A DNA stretch of 64,000 nt from Imbricaverruca yamaguchii (taxonomy: Eukaryota > Arthropoda > Thecostraca > Neoverrucidae). The notes below the pieces were generated by a model, which saw nothing but the letters and a program-made list of their open reading frames with translations, was not told the DNA's origin and made no database searches. The stretch lies in NCBI GenBank assembly GCA_034440575.1, contig JAOTOL010001318.1, positions 558,001-622,000 of the forward strand, written 5' to 3'. Shown piece by piece: positions 11,856 to 22,587 of this stretch. The translations under genes were made by a program, and so were the position numbers. Position 1 is the first letter of the stretch; every line of letters begins with the position of its first letter.

Positions 11856-12286
11856 AGTCACGAACACGTCTATGGCTATAACTTGCCATCGACACTGCTG
11901 TGTGTGATTCAGAGAGTCGACTGCATGATGGGTGAGAGTGTGATGAATGTCCCGGGGAGGAAGGTGTGATGAAACATGTTGAACATACTAGTCGAACAGC
12001 GAGACAATGACGACGTTGACAGTGAGGAGGAGGTCCACTAAAAGCGATGGGACAGCACTGACCGTTGCACGCTCCAAGAAATCTCGCAAGCCGGGGAGTG
12101 CTCGAGAGACTAGCGCTTGGCGGGTTATACTTGAGGCGAGGTGCTGCTTAGCTCTGGGGAGACTTAGATGGGAGGGTTTAGGAAACTTTGAACTCCTTGT
12201 GCGGATGCCCGTTTTCACTGGGACACAGCGAGCCGTGCCTTGTGGTACTGGGCGATGGGAGAGCGCGACCGACCTGTTTCTTGATA

Positions 12287-12294
12287 CTGTGCAG
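12287..12294. other. 8-bp target duplication (left) of copy A
   Basis: CTGTGCAG, identical to 15467-15474. Confidence 0.95.
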
Positions 12295-12585
12295 TAGGGT
12301 GTGTCGCCTGAACGGTTTTTCTTATGCTTAGTGAAATTATCGTGCAGATCGCCGAAAAAAACCCTGTGGTCGAAACCAAATCGAAATCAAACAATAAACA
12401 AAATATGCGACAGGCCGATAAAGAAACAAATTTTCCGGGCGCCCGGCGTTGAAGTCTCCAGTGATGGCGCTCCGTTGCGATTGGCATCTAACACCACGCG
12501 TCGGCCGCCGTCGGAGCGCCGCCGCGGCGCTGTGACGAAAAAGGCGGCAGTCGGTGCTGTGGATGACTTGTGAATGGATTCTGGT
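12295..12585 (+). repeat. left terminal inverted repeat of copy A
   Basis: Pairs with 15166-15466. Includes the blocks GCTTAGTGAAATTATCGTGC and ACAAAATATGCGACAGGCCG, both mirrored in the right repeat. Confidence 0.93.
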
Positions 12586-12959
12586 AATTCAAAAACAGAT
12601 CAGGGGAGCCAGGATTTATCTGATTGTAAAGATTAAACTTCACTGAAGGACTGATCGCTCCACTTTCCTTTGTCTGTGCTCCACCTTTCACAGTGCTATG
12701 AATCATCATTCGAATAAATTGCGTACGCACTAAGGACACAAAATAGTTTCGCATGCCACACATCCATGTTTTATTAGTCAATCCAAGTCTCCTGTTCCTT
12801 TTCGTTACTCAAGTTTCAAGGGAAACTGTGATTATCAGCAGTAGGGACAACCTATTAACGAGGGCGACACGAGCCGTGCTGATATCTGATATCGATGTGC
12901 TGAAATGTGATATCGCGATATCGCGAAAATGTGCTGATATCGATAGCTGCAAATGTGCG

Positions 12960-14754
12960 ATGGCCGACAAAGTGCCACCAATGGAGTTTCCCTTTGTCCA
13001 AGACCAGAGAGGACCTCGCCAAATGCAAATCGGCACCGCAGATATCCGTGAAACCACTCGTCGACGCGCCATGGACGAAAGGAGGCGTCTGACCGCCGAG
13101 AGAGTCACATCACCACAACCGGGACCTTCTGGAATGGCCCAACTAGATTCTAATTCAGACCAAGATTCCGCCACAGATTCATCATCGCTCACATCTTTAG
13201 TCAATGAGTCAGAGTATATGGTGAACAGTAACACAGACGAACTGCTAAATACGGCTCTAGCAGCAGATCGGTACGGAGTGTCTAATCGTGCGTGTGCTGC
13301 GACCATAAACGGTTTACAAGTGGACATTGGTCGGATCACTTCTGACGATATGGACTGCATAGTGGATAGCAAAAAAGTATGGCGAGCAAGGGATCGGATT
13401 AGAAGAGAGGTAGTAGCCCAGAGCCATGAGGATCATGCATGTCGTGTACCTGGTCTCTACTTCGACGGTAGAAAAGACGACACGCTTATGACAGCCAGTT
13501 CAAAGAAGACGGAAGAGCACATTGTGGTTGTATCCGAGCCAGACAGTGCATATTTAGGACATTTTACCCCACAGACTGGGAAAGCGGAGGACATTTTTCA
13601 GGACCTGAACGCCGTGGCATATGAGTTTGGTGCGGATGTTTCTGTGCTTGGCTGTGACGGCACGAGAGTTAATACTGGCCAAAAAGGTGGTGTTATCCGT
13701 TTGTTTGAGCTCGGACAAAAACGCCCCGTCCACTGGTTTGTGTGCCAACTTCATGCAAATGAACTTAATCTTCGTGCAGTATTTAGCCAGTTAGATGGAG
13801 TCACAACAAGACCTAAATCGTTTAGTGGGCTGATTGGTCGGGCTGCTGCAGGCGCAGTAGAAACCTTGCCAGTGGACGATTTTGAGCAAATCGATGGCGG
13901 AAATGTTTCAGAAATGACGCAGGAGATTCTCAGTGACCTAAGTTCAGATCAGGCTATTCTGTACAGTCTGGCGCGTAGTGTCCAGGCGGGCTGTATCTCA
14001 GATAGAACTGCGAAAATGAAGATCGGTCCACTAAACCACTCCAGGTGGCTGACTCTGGCGGCGCGAATTCTCCGGCTCTACATATCAATTATCAACCGAA
14101 CAGCCATCAGACAGTCTGAGAATGCTAGCGGAGTTCATCGTGTGCCACTATACTCCCATGTGGTTCTGCATCAAGAAGAACTGGAAATGTTCTGACGGTC
14201 CTGGCAATGCGCTGCACAGCGTGCAACTTCTCAAAAGTTTGCGACCTGAGATAGCGGCCATGGTGCAGCCGGTAATACAGCGCAACAGCTACTGGTGTCA
14301 CCCTGAGGCAGTACTGCTAGCAATGGCAGCGGGCCAAGATCAAGCCACACGGGAAAGGGCGGTCACTCAAACCCAGCAGTGTCGCAGAACTCAAGTCGAT
14401 AGTGATACTGACGAAGTGCGGAAGTTCAAGCTTCCAAAATTGAATATGGGGGCAAACAGCATCATGGAGCTGATTGATTGGTGTAATGAGGCGATAACCG
14501 AGCCTCCCTTGACGCAACAACTGTCCGATGATGACTTACTAGACATCATCGCGAGTCCTCTCGAAGTACCGCCATACCCCGTGCACAGTCAGACGGTGGA
14601 ACGGATGGTGAAAGTGGTGACCGAGGCGTCTTTGAAGGTAATTGGTGAAGAGGCCAGCCACGGTTACATTGTGGCGAAGTTGATACACAGGTCAGCAATG
14701 CCAGTGCTCAGCAGCAAAGAGGATTTCATGTCGGGTTTTCTGTCGAGCATGTAG
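12960..14754 (+). pseudogene. hAT-like transposase of copy A, broken by one frameshift
   Basis: The first frame is open from upstream of an ATG at 12960 to a stop at 14193-14195; the second frame carries the rest to 14754. The phase changes close to 14113, where the N-terminal part stops matching the family and the C-terminal frame begins. Visible landmarks in order are YFDGRKD near 13465, GCDGTRVNTG near 13653 (probable catalytic Asp), a C-x-x-H motif (CQLH) near 13745, SRWLT near 14042, and TVERM near 14595 (probable catalytic Glu). This order (D, D, CxxH, RW, E) is that of hAT transposases. I recognise the family from uncharacterised proteins of many invertebrates but cannot give it a name. 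An ATG further upstream at 12753 would add a poorly conserved extension. Confidence 0.82.
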
Positions 14755-15165
14755 ACAAGTAGTACAGTTATAAAATGATAGTTCGTACAAAAAATGTGGC
14801 CGCTCGTACAAAAGGTGACGTCGCTGTATGCCCGTCTCCTTCGGTTGTAGTGGAACGGAGCATGATGCCGATTTCGCCTGGTCTATTTGTCATAACAATA
14901 AGATATCAAGTGTCTCAGAATTATTTAATTGGTCTTCGATGTAAACAGACGAGGAATTTTGAAGATGTTCAAGCTTTCAAAAGTGAAAATATTAGCATTA
15001 TACGCCGATAGATCTACTGATTGAAAATGGAACGAACAAGCGACATAAAGTGAACCTTTCTTTCATGCGTCATATATCCAGGCAACTTATTAAGCGACTG
15101 GTGCTTATCAAAAGCCTTTTACCCCACTAAACACTTTCATTGAGTTTTATTAATGAGCTTCATCA

Positions 15166-15466
15166 CCAGAATCCATTCATCAGTCATCCACAGCACACAC
15201 TGCCGCCTTTTTCGTCACAGCGCCGCGGCGGCGCTCCGACGGTGGCCGGACGCGTGGTGTTAGATGCCAATCGCAACGGAGCGCGATCACTGGAGACTTC
15301 AACGCCGGACGCCCGGCAAATTTGTTTCTTTATCGGCCTGTCGCATATTTTGTTTATTGTTTGATTTCGATTTGGTTTCGACCACAGTTTTTTTTAGGTG
15401 ATCTGCACGATAATTTCACTAAGCAAAGTGCAATTTCCAAAAAAAGGTCCTTCGTGACACACCCTA
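15166..15466 (-). repeat. right terminal inverted repeat of copy A
   Basis: Reverse complement of the left terminal repeat; a near-identical copy ends the truncated element at 3464-3762. Confidence 0.93.
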
Positions 15467-15474
15467 CTGTGCAG

Positions 15475-15832
15475 CCCTGTCCGTGCCAACCTTGCGGAGC
15501 GTGCGATGCGAGCGTGCGAAGGGAGCGTGCGATGGTATAGGCGGCACCGTGAAACGCGCCACGTACCTCGAGAAGCCTGCCGCGCCCGGTAAAAGATAAA
15601 ATCTTCACACCAGAGGACATGTACTGATTTGCTTGCCGGGCAGCTTGTGACAAAGATCAAGTTTTTTCATACGTCACAAAAGAGGAAGTGCAGAAGTCTG
15701 AGTAGGGAACTGAATGGCCGCTTCACCAAAACCGCGACGATCAAGGGAACAAGAAAGCACCACAGGTTCTGGCCCTGTGAGTCAGAAAATAATGCGGATC
15801 CACGTCCTCTCAGAAGACAAGACTGGCAAGCA
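15475..15832. other. unannotated stretch
   Basis: Right flank of copy A; nothing recognised. Confidence 0.4.
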
Positions 15833-16042
15833 TGTCAAGGTGTTGAAGTGATACGTTGGTGCGCTGGTGTATTCTATCGATTGGAATATGTCAACTGGCA
15901 CCTGCCATTTTACGAATAATCATGCAATCAGTACAAGAACACAAGGTCGTCAAACATGTCAAAGTGTTGAAGTGATATGTTGGTACGCTGGTGTCGTGTT
16001 GTTCTATCGATAGGTATATGCATATGTCAATAGGCACCTGTA
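15833..16042. repeat. two direct copies of an ~80-bp unit
   Basis: ATGTCAAGGTGTTGAAGTGA (about 15833) and ATGTCAAAGTGTTGAAGTGA (about 15956) start copies that continue through TATCGAT and GGCACCTG. The start-to-start distance is about 123 bp. The second copy has a small insertion (TGTCGTGTTGT). Confidence 0.8.
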
Positions 16043-16109
16043 ATTGTATCGGTGACCTGACCTCAGGTCACGTGACATAACCTGACCCATCGTGGTCATG
16101 TTATCACTG

Positions 16110-16160
16110 TTAGTTATTTGGGCTTTAGGGCGCATCGACCAGGGTTGATCATTCGCGCCC
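16110..16160 (+). repeat. hairpin-bearing short dispersed repeat, copy 1
   Basis: TTAGTTATTTGGGCTTTAGG followed by GGCGCATCGACCAGGGTTGA and TCATTCGCGCCC. The outer GGGCGC and GCGCCC can pair, as can parts of the interior. Related copies lie at 17.8, 22.5, 32.8, 35.1, 37.0 and 47.5 kb. Confidence 0.8.
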
Positions 16161-16279
16161 CACATGTATCACTGTAACCGTCTCGATGTGGTGAACACAA
16201 TAGCATTGAGTTCAGCTGTTTAGCTCATTTAGGGACAGTTTTAGCCAGAAATAAATTCGTGACCGCAGATCCAGCGATC

Positions 16280-16870
16280 TTGGACATTTAATGTCAATGT
16301 CACCTTATGACCTGATGGCAGTATAACAGGCACCAACCGACAGGTTTCGTCGTCGGGAGCCATTTCGAAACCGTATGCCAAATAGATGCGAAGTTATCGA
16401 CGGACGGGGGTCCAACTAGCGTGTTGTCTGCATTGCGATTCCCAAAAGTACTTTTTACAGGTCGAACCCCATGTTTTTTATTCATTTATTTGAAATGGGG
16501 TTGTATGGGGCTCAAATCGTCATCAGACGAAAATTATAATTTCAGCAGCCAAAGGGTCCAGGCCACGCCGCAAAAGATAGGTCACGAGGTTACGTGACCT
16601 GATAAATTGAAAATCTAAAATCCGAGATAGCCAACTTATTCCTTCATTCATCCCAATTCAAAAAAAAGTTCAATGAAATAGCTCTCTTAACCTCGGAGTT
16701 ATGCGTCGTCAAAGTTAGGCCTCCTAAGTAACCTTGGGAAATTTGCCAAGACTATCTTTGGAAATATTTGTGGGGATTTTTTTTCATCATAAATGAATTG
16801 TTCGCCCTTGGAAGCCCCGGTACACAACTTTAAAAGAAGAAAAAAATTAAAATGGTTGGACGGCACCCAC
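16280..16870 (-). repeat. ~600-bp dispersed repeat, right copy (inverted)
   Basis: Inverted counterpart of 11255-11855. The two copies face each other across copy A plus about 1.2 kb of other DNA. Confidence 0.85.
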
Positions 16871-17276
16871 CGGTTAAGTTGCCATGGATGCCTCTCTTAC
16901 TACTAATGCCGAAGCCGAACATCTTTGTTGATAAAGCCTAACATATTCTGCCGGCCAATGTGTGAAAGGTACGGCATTTGTGACATTCTGATACTTCGAC
17001 ATCGCACATCGCATCGTGTATGTCGCAGTGTGTTGCTACGCCAGAATGTACACGTGCAAAACAAATCCAGAATTCAAAATTTTGGCATTCGACTTTCTGC
17101 GCTTTGGACATTCTGCTGTACCCTGTTCTGTTCATGGTTGCTGGGCATCGTGACGCTTGGGTAGATTGATTCATTATTTATGCTGAAGAGCGCAGGGACT
17201 GCATGGTCATGTTTGGACAGGGAAGAAGTCGAGGGGCGGAGACTTACGGCGCCCCCAGCAAAATATTACACCAGAT

Positions 17277-17504
17277 CACGCAAGACATTTTGATTGATTG
17301 GTTGTGGGTTTTACGACTCATCGACCGTTGAGTCATGCAGCGCCGCCAATCTCTCACGCCGATTGGTCGTGGGCGAAGATAAAGAGCACAGGTGAGCACC
17401 CCCGTGCTCACCTGGGTTCGAGGTGAGACTCGAACCCACAATCTTTCGATTGTGAGACGAGCAACTTACGCATGGACCACTCGTCCCCACGCAAGACATT
17501 TTGA
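17277..17504 (-). mobile_element. tRNA-derived SINE with 17-bp target duplication
   Basis: The body is 17294-17487, flanked by exact CACGCAAGACATTTTGA duplications (17277-17293 and 17488-17504). On the minus strand the head has a good B box (GGTTCGAGTCTCACC), a short inverted repeat GGTGAGCAC/GTGCTCACC, the central block CCAATCGGCGTGAGAGATTG and the tail GTCGTAAAACCCACAACC with an (ATCA)n end. The perfect duplication means a fairly recent insertion. It is the best-preserved member and a good type sequence for the family. Confidence 0.93.
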
Positions 17505-17802
17505 GATGTGCAGCACGTCAAACGAAAACGCTTCGGAAAGCGGTCTAGATGGCATAATACTCCTCTGTTCGTCAAGCCCCCTGAAGAAAACCCCGGCTGT
17601 TCTCCTCCTCTCGGGACATTATGTTGCGGTGCACTGGCACGCAACAGTGTCAAACAGTGACGGACACTGGAGTGCGACAAAATATTCAAGGGTCAGAATA
17701 TCAAAGTGCAAGGAGATCCCAGAATTGGCATGGTCAGATATTTGGGCTTGAAGAGTGTATCGACTGCACATATGAAACATTAGACGTCACATTGGACATT
17801 CT

Positions 17803-17842
17803 GGAGTTTAGGGGTGCATCGACTACATCGGTCATGCAGCCA
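17803..17842 (+). repeat. hairpin-bearing short dispersed repeat, diverged copy
   Basis: GGAGTTTAGGGGTGCATCGA, then CTACATCGGTCATG; matches the 16.1 kb copy in spacing and core words. Confidence 0.45.
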
Positions 17843-20507
17843 TTTGACATTCTGCCGCACCCCCGTGCTCAACGCCATTGACATTTTGACGCTTAACATT
17901 CTGAGATTGCGCCGCGACAAGCATCATAAATCGTCCGTTTAAAACTGTCCAGACGTCAGAGAATCAGCAATGACGTTACGCTCCCGCCAAGACATGTCGC
18001 TCTGTGACCGACGGACATACTGCCCTGTCTGATCATGACAGGAGCGCACGCCACTGCATCCGTGTCTGATCCTCGGCTTAATATCGCGTGAGGAATCGTC
18101 AGCCTTTCACTTCGGTAATAGTATCTACCTTGATAAATATCAGCCGACAAAAATCACTGGGGGCATACACCTGGAAACACTTTCAATCCTAGCGTGAGAG
18201 AATGGTGGTGGTTCGCAAGCACTGAATGCAGCAGCGTCAACACCTTCGTCGACATGTTCTCACAGTTCGAAGTCACTACACCGAGTTCGTGATTGATGTC
18301 TGCCGATTTAGTTGCAAGCATTGTCCGCAGTACGCGACTTCCTGCTTGAACCAGTCCAGAACCATCAGACCGTACTGCGGTGGAGGATCGTTCGCCCCAC
18401 CACATCATCGGCTTCTTCGAGAGTAGGCAGCACACAAAATGGCGCGGTAGGGTGAGGCTTGGCGTACTCTTTCCTTCGTCAATTTTACACGTGTAAAAGT
18501 TGCGATCACGAATGAGCTGGTTGGCATACGTCAAGTTAAAAGTGAACACCTACAAAAGTCGGCGAGCCAGGACTGTTCTTGAGCCTGGCGGGTTTCTTAC
18601 GAAGCTTGCAGTGTCCTTTATATGTCGTACCTTTGTAATCAGGCGACTTTTTGTGCGTGTGAATGTAATTGCTCTCACATCACGCCAATATTGGCACATT
18701 GCGCCATTTTTACCGTATTTCTGCGAATTTGCCATTACGGAAGATCTCTTGAAACACGACAAAAAGGTTCTAGTCCCGCCAAAACTCAATTGGGCTTGGT
18801 TTAGGAATGACTTGCATTACTCAAGGTTGCTTGCACTCGCGCAAAGCTTCACTGAATTAATGACCTACCATATTTCTTCCGTGAAACAGTCGCACAATAT
18901 CTCCGATTTGACACCGATATAGTTCTAGAAGGCCAAACTTGAAGTATTGCTCCAATGATACGGTTCCAACAATAGATGCGGGCCAGCGAGGAGGCCAATG
19001 GCAGGCCGTACGCACAACACGCATTAACTTTGGTGAGCACTGTTAACATGGTGACCGTGACCTTATTACGACGGGGTTCCGCTTAGCCGCCAGCTAGCCT
19101 GGCTGGGTACTTATATTTTCGGGCGCCTGGACCAAAAAGGTGCTCGCTTTAAGCCCGGAGCGTTTATCCACAGCATAATGAAACATGTTGCGGCACTGGG
19201 TGATCACCACAAAACCGGCCGCATTCAGACATCAATGTGTTACCGCAGCCAACTATTTTCGCATCATCCAGTAGCAGGTTCTCGTACGTCAAACTCCGTA
19301 TGCTATACCATAGAACGGCCTACGCTCCACTGCAAAATGTTGGCAAGCAAACGGTGCATGCCGCACAGTCGAGATCCCTAAACAGCGTCGCCTTTCTTCA
19401 CCACGCAAAAGATTGTGACGGGTACCATAGGTGTGGTCGATGCGCATTCTACAGTGTCATATTGTCTCTACCGGTTGTACGATAAGACCATTACTAATCT
19501 CCAGGGCTGGTTTCATTTTCTATAACTTGGCATCGGTCTTTGCATCCGAGCTGCTCTACGACTTGGCATACATAGATGACTAAATCTTCAAGATATGGTA
19601 CCTAGCTGGAAGTGGGAAAGCCAGTCTTCGGTGGTTCTGGGCGCCTCATTTTCCAGCACAATCGGCACGTTCATTTCCCGACACTGTGATAAGCTTTGGA
19701 ATCCAGCAAATCGTACGGCTTTCTATCTCGATACAGAGCAGTATGACGTGTCAGGATGTCAAAAAGCAGGTGGTCTGATAGGCGAAACTAAGTCAGTGCC
19801 AACAGATGGCTAAGCGAATCGAGTAGTGGTACATATAAAACGTAACACGAAATCACGATATATGAAAGTGTTGTGGTTACCGCAACAGCTCCGAGCTGTA
19901 TCGAAATAGCTCAACTGGCTGTAGAGTCAGGCCCGTGGCCGAAATACGTGCCGTGCGTATTTTGATATATTTATTTACTTTAATATGAGCACATAAATAT
20001 TTTACGCATTCTTCGGACCACTTTCTCCTAGAAAATAGACGTCGATTTCTGGAGACGTGATCTGAATTTCTGGACAAAACTATCCCAAAAATGTCGAGGT
20101 GGATACAGAAAAAGACGGGAGAAAATCCAAAACTTGTCCACACCAGCCTCTTCCATATTTGTAACAGGTTTTGTCATGCTTTTGACCATTTTAAAGGCTT
20201 TGATTATTCTGCTGAAGTGGGAACAGATTGCTTTGCAAAAACTACAAACGAGTCTGGAAACTAATTTAAGATCCTACATTTACTTACGGAACTTTCCTTT
20301 ACTTTTGAACTTAATGTTGCCCTGAGCAAACATACTGACCTCAGAGAAACATGACACATCCAAGGCCATACTTTCCCAATCCCTAAATTAGAGAATCGAA
20401 GAACCGAGAAAAGCTGATGTACGCAAAACCGCCACAACAGATGGAGGCAGCCTCTCGAGCAGTCGTACGAGTTCCACAGATGGGACAGGTGTGCCCTGGG
20501 GGAGGCA
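17843..20507. other. unannotated stretch
   Basis: No repeats with clear ends and no recognised protein. A 140-codon plus-strand frame (18500-18922) is not similar to anything I know. Confidence 0.4.
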
Positions 20508-20755
20508 CCACTGGCGTCACAAATAGCTTGGCAGTCATTCTGGGCGTCCTGGCACCTGAATATCCTGCATAGGTGCAGGTGTCGTGAGAAAAAGCATACT
20601 TATGAAGGATATTCCGGTGCCAGAGGGCTCGGCCTGACTGTCACGCTATTTGTGGCACTATCGGTACATACCTAGGCATGGTGGGAAACAGTATACCTAT
20701 GAAGGATATGCACGTGCAAGGACAGCCTGACTGCCAAGCTATTTGTGACGCTAAT
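20508..20755. repeat. compound repeat: ~95-bp direct pair plus inverted third copy
   Basis: Two direct copies start TATGAAGGATAT (about 20602 and 20699) and run through GACTG.C..GCTATTTGTG. The leftmost part (about 20511-20565) is an inverted copy, containing CACAAATAGCTTGGCAGTCA. The inverted pair could fold into a ~50-bp imperfect stem. Confidence 0.75.
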
Positions 20756-21118
20756 AGTACAATGAGCATATGCTGATGTCGCGCTGTCCGAAGTATACCT
20801 GTGCCGTCACTGCCTGCAAGTTCGTGTTCAATGCCAGAAATTGCGCAGCGTCGCTGTGATGGACAGCTAACAAGGCGCCTCCATGTGCAATAATAGTGTC
20901 GTTTTGGTTGTTTTTTTTTCTCCTAAAAAGCACTAGTAGTCTTCTAAATAAAACGGGGTTCCTGCTAAAAGCTTTGTCTCCTCCAACATCGCTACCGGAG
21001 TGTGCGCACTCATCATGGCTTCAGAGTTCCTCCAAACTGACCCTCGCACCTCTGCAGTTCCATTGTAAAACTAGGGACAACTTAGTTGTCTAGGCGTGAC
21101 TAGAAGTGGCTAAAAGGG
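20756..21118. other. unannotated stretch
   Basis: Nothing recognised. Confidence 0.4.
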
Positions 21119-21620
21119 CTATGCAGGGTGTCTTGCGTGCGCTTCATTGCTGATGGACCGTCTAAAACAAAAGGAGCTGCTGAAACGCATTGCCAGTACA
21201 CTGTAGAAGTGGGGCGGACTTGCTGTTGACGGACGCCCCCTCGGGCGGGACCTGGGGCGATCCCCACCAGGCGGTGATGGTGTCCATGGGGGAGTTCGCT
21301 TACGCCCCGCTACGGGGGAAGGCCAGGGTGCGACTCTATTGCCCCTGTGGGGTGGGGTGGGCGGAGGGCCCATGACACTACACGTCTCTGGGGTACATTG
21401 GGGACTGGCTTTGGTAGTTGAGGACGGTGGAGGTGTCGCCATGGGGAGGCTGCCCGCCAACTCGGGCGCTCCGTGACGACTCCCTGGAACTAGTGCGTGC
21501 TGACCGGCCAGACTCACCCATATCTGGCGCCAACCGGCGGACTTCGACCGTGAGACGGGGTCGGGTCACCGGAGGAGCGACTACTGGGACTCGTGGAAAG
21601 GTCACGACAGGCTCCTCTGA
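21119..21620 (-). other. GC-rich proline-rich minus-strand frames, possibly LINE-derived
   Basis: Frames at 21119-21517 and 21378-21605 on the minus strand are rich in Pro, Ser and Arg and lie directly downstream of the ORF1 remnant at 21.9-22.5 kb. They may be the end of the same LINE ORF1, but I see no motif that proves it. Confidence 0.3.
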
Positions 21621-21875
21621 ACTGGTTGGTGAGAGTAGGTAAGTTGGGGTGGTTTTGGATGGTACAGGGATGGGCTGGGCTGGTATGAGATCGGTGGAGG
21701 TGATGGGAAAGGAAGACTATTGATTATCGGTTTGGAAGTGGGTGGCTATCGGAGGGCCTGGCGGGCCTCTCGGTTCGCTCGACTTGTTGCCATTTCTCCG
21801 GAACTCTATCTGGTGACATATATGGCGTCACGACCTCAGAGGCCGGTGGCAGAGAAGCAGTGCGCTCTTCTGCCT

Positions 21876-22512
21876 CTAGGAGGGGGGGGGGGTGGTCTCA
21901 CTCACCTGGTTTTGTGGTGTCGTTGGCGAGGCGACAGGTAGGCCGAAGTAACTAAGGAGGGCACACAGATGTGCGACCAGTTCGTTGGCTTTATTTTCCT
22001 CTATCTGACGTGGGACTGATGTGATTGTTCTGACTTCGGACGCGTAAGATGTTTTAGGGTGAGACTGGCCGTATATGTCCCCTGGCCTCACGGAAGGTTA
22101 TTTTTCGGGCATGTTTATTTGCGATGATTTCCTTTTCTTTGATGTATATCAGACAAGTGCGGTCAGAAGAAGCATATGTAACCTCTCCTCCCTAACAGAT
22201 CACACAGTTGGGTGTCTCGTGGGTGCACTGCTCCGTGACATGTTCAGAGGAAGCGCATCTACCACACGCTGGATGGGTCCAGCAAAACGAGTTTGTGTGT
22301 CCATACCTAGTAAGGAAGTTGTCCTGCCTGCTCATAGTAGGAAAAGTTAATGTTGCCGAGCCAGGTGAATGACATGTTGCGATAGGATGGGCACTGTAAT
22401 GGGAGCGTACGGATGGAAGGACGTGTGAGGAACTCTTAGTCTGGCTTGTCCCCGGCTTCTCGGTGGACTGGCCACCGGATCCTTGGGGCACGCAATCCCC
22501 CACCCACCCCAC
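21876..22512 (-). pseudogene. decayed LINE ORF1 (gag-like) with zinc knuckle
   Basis: On the minus strand the segment 22225-22266 encodes CGRCASSEHVTEQC, an exact C-X2-C-X4-H-X4-C zinc knuckle. It is preceded by the remains of another knuckle (RYGHTNSFC) and followed by NCVIC. A second frame (21876-22091) continues with a SYASEVR-like stretch typical of the region after the knuckles in Jockey/I-type ORF1 proteins. Such proteins bind element RNA. Frameshifts separate the pieces and no start-to-stop frame survives. No reverse transcriptase domain was found next to it, so only ORF1 is visible here. Confidence 0.75.
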
Positions 22513-22514
22513 TC

Positions 22515-22587
22515 CACCACATGGGCGCTAAATGACCAAACCTGGTCGATGCGCCCTAAGACTCAAATAACCAACCAACCAATCAAC
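22515..22587 (-). repeat. hairpin-bearing short dispersed repeat, copy 2
   Basis: The minus strand reads GGTTATTTGAGTCTTAGGGC, then GCATCGACCAGG, TTTGGTCATTTAGCGCCC. GGGCGC and GCGCCC pair as in copy 1. It begins with a (GGTT)n/(GATT)n run and directly abuts the LINE ORF1 remnant on its 5' side. Confidence 0.8.

Larger units (their letters stand above)
12295..15466 (+). mobile_element. full-length hAT transposon (copy A, 3,172 bp)
   Basis: The element starts TAGGGTGTGTC and ends in the complement CACACCCTA, flanked by exact 8-bp duplications CTGTGCAG. The terminal inverted repeats are unusually long, about 291-301 bp (12295-12585 and 15166-15466), and diverge mainly in a patch 12-40 bases from the tips. 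It encodes a transposase-like protein in two out-of-phase frames. An 8-bp duplication and a YAGGG tip place it in the hAT superfamily. The truncated copy at 2.4 kb shows that the family has moved or been duplicated locally. Confidence 0.95.
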
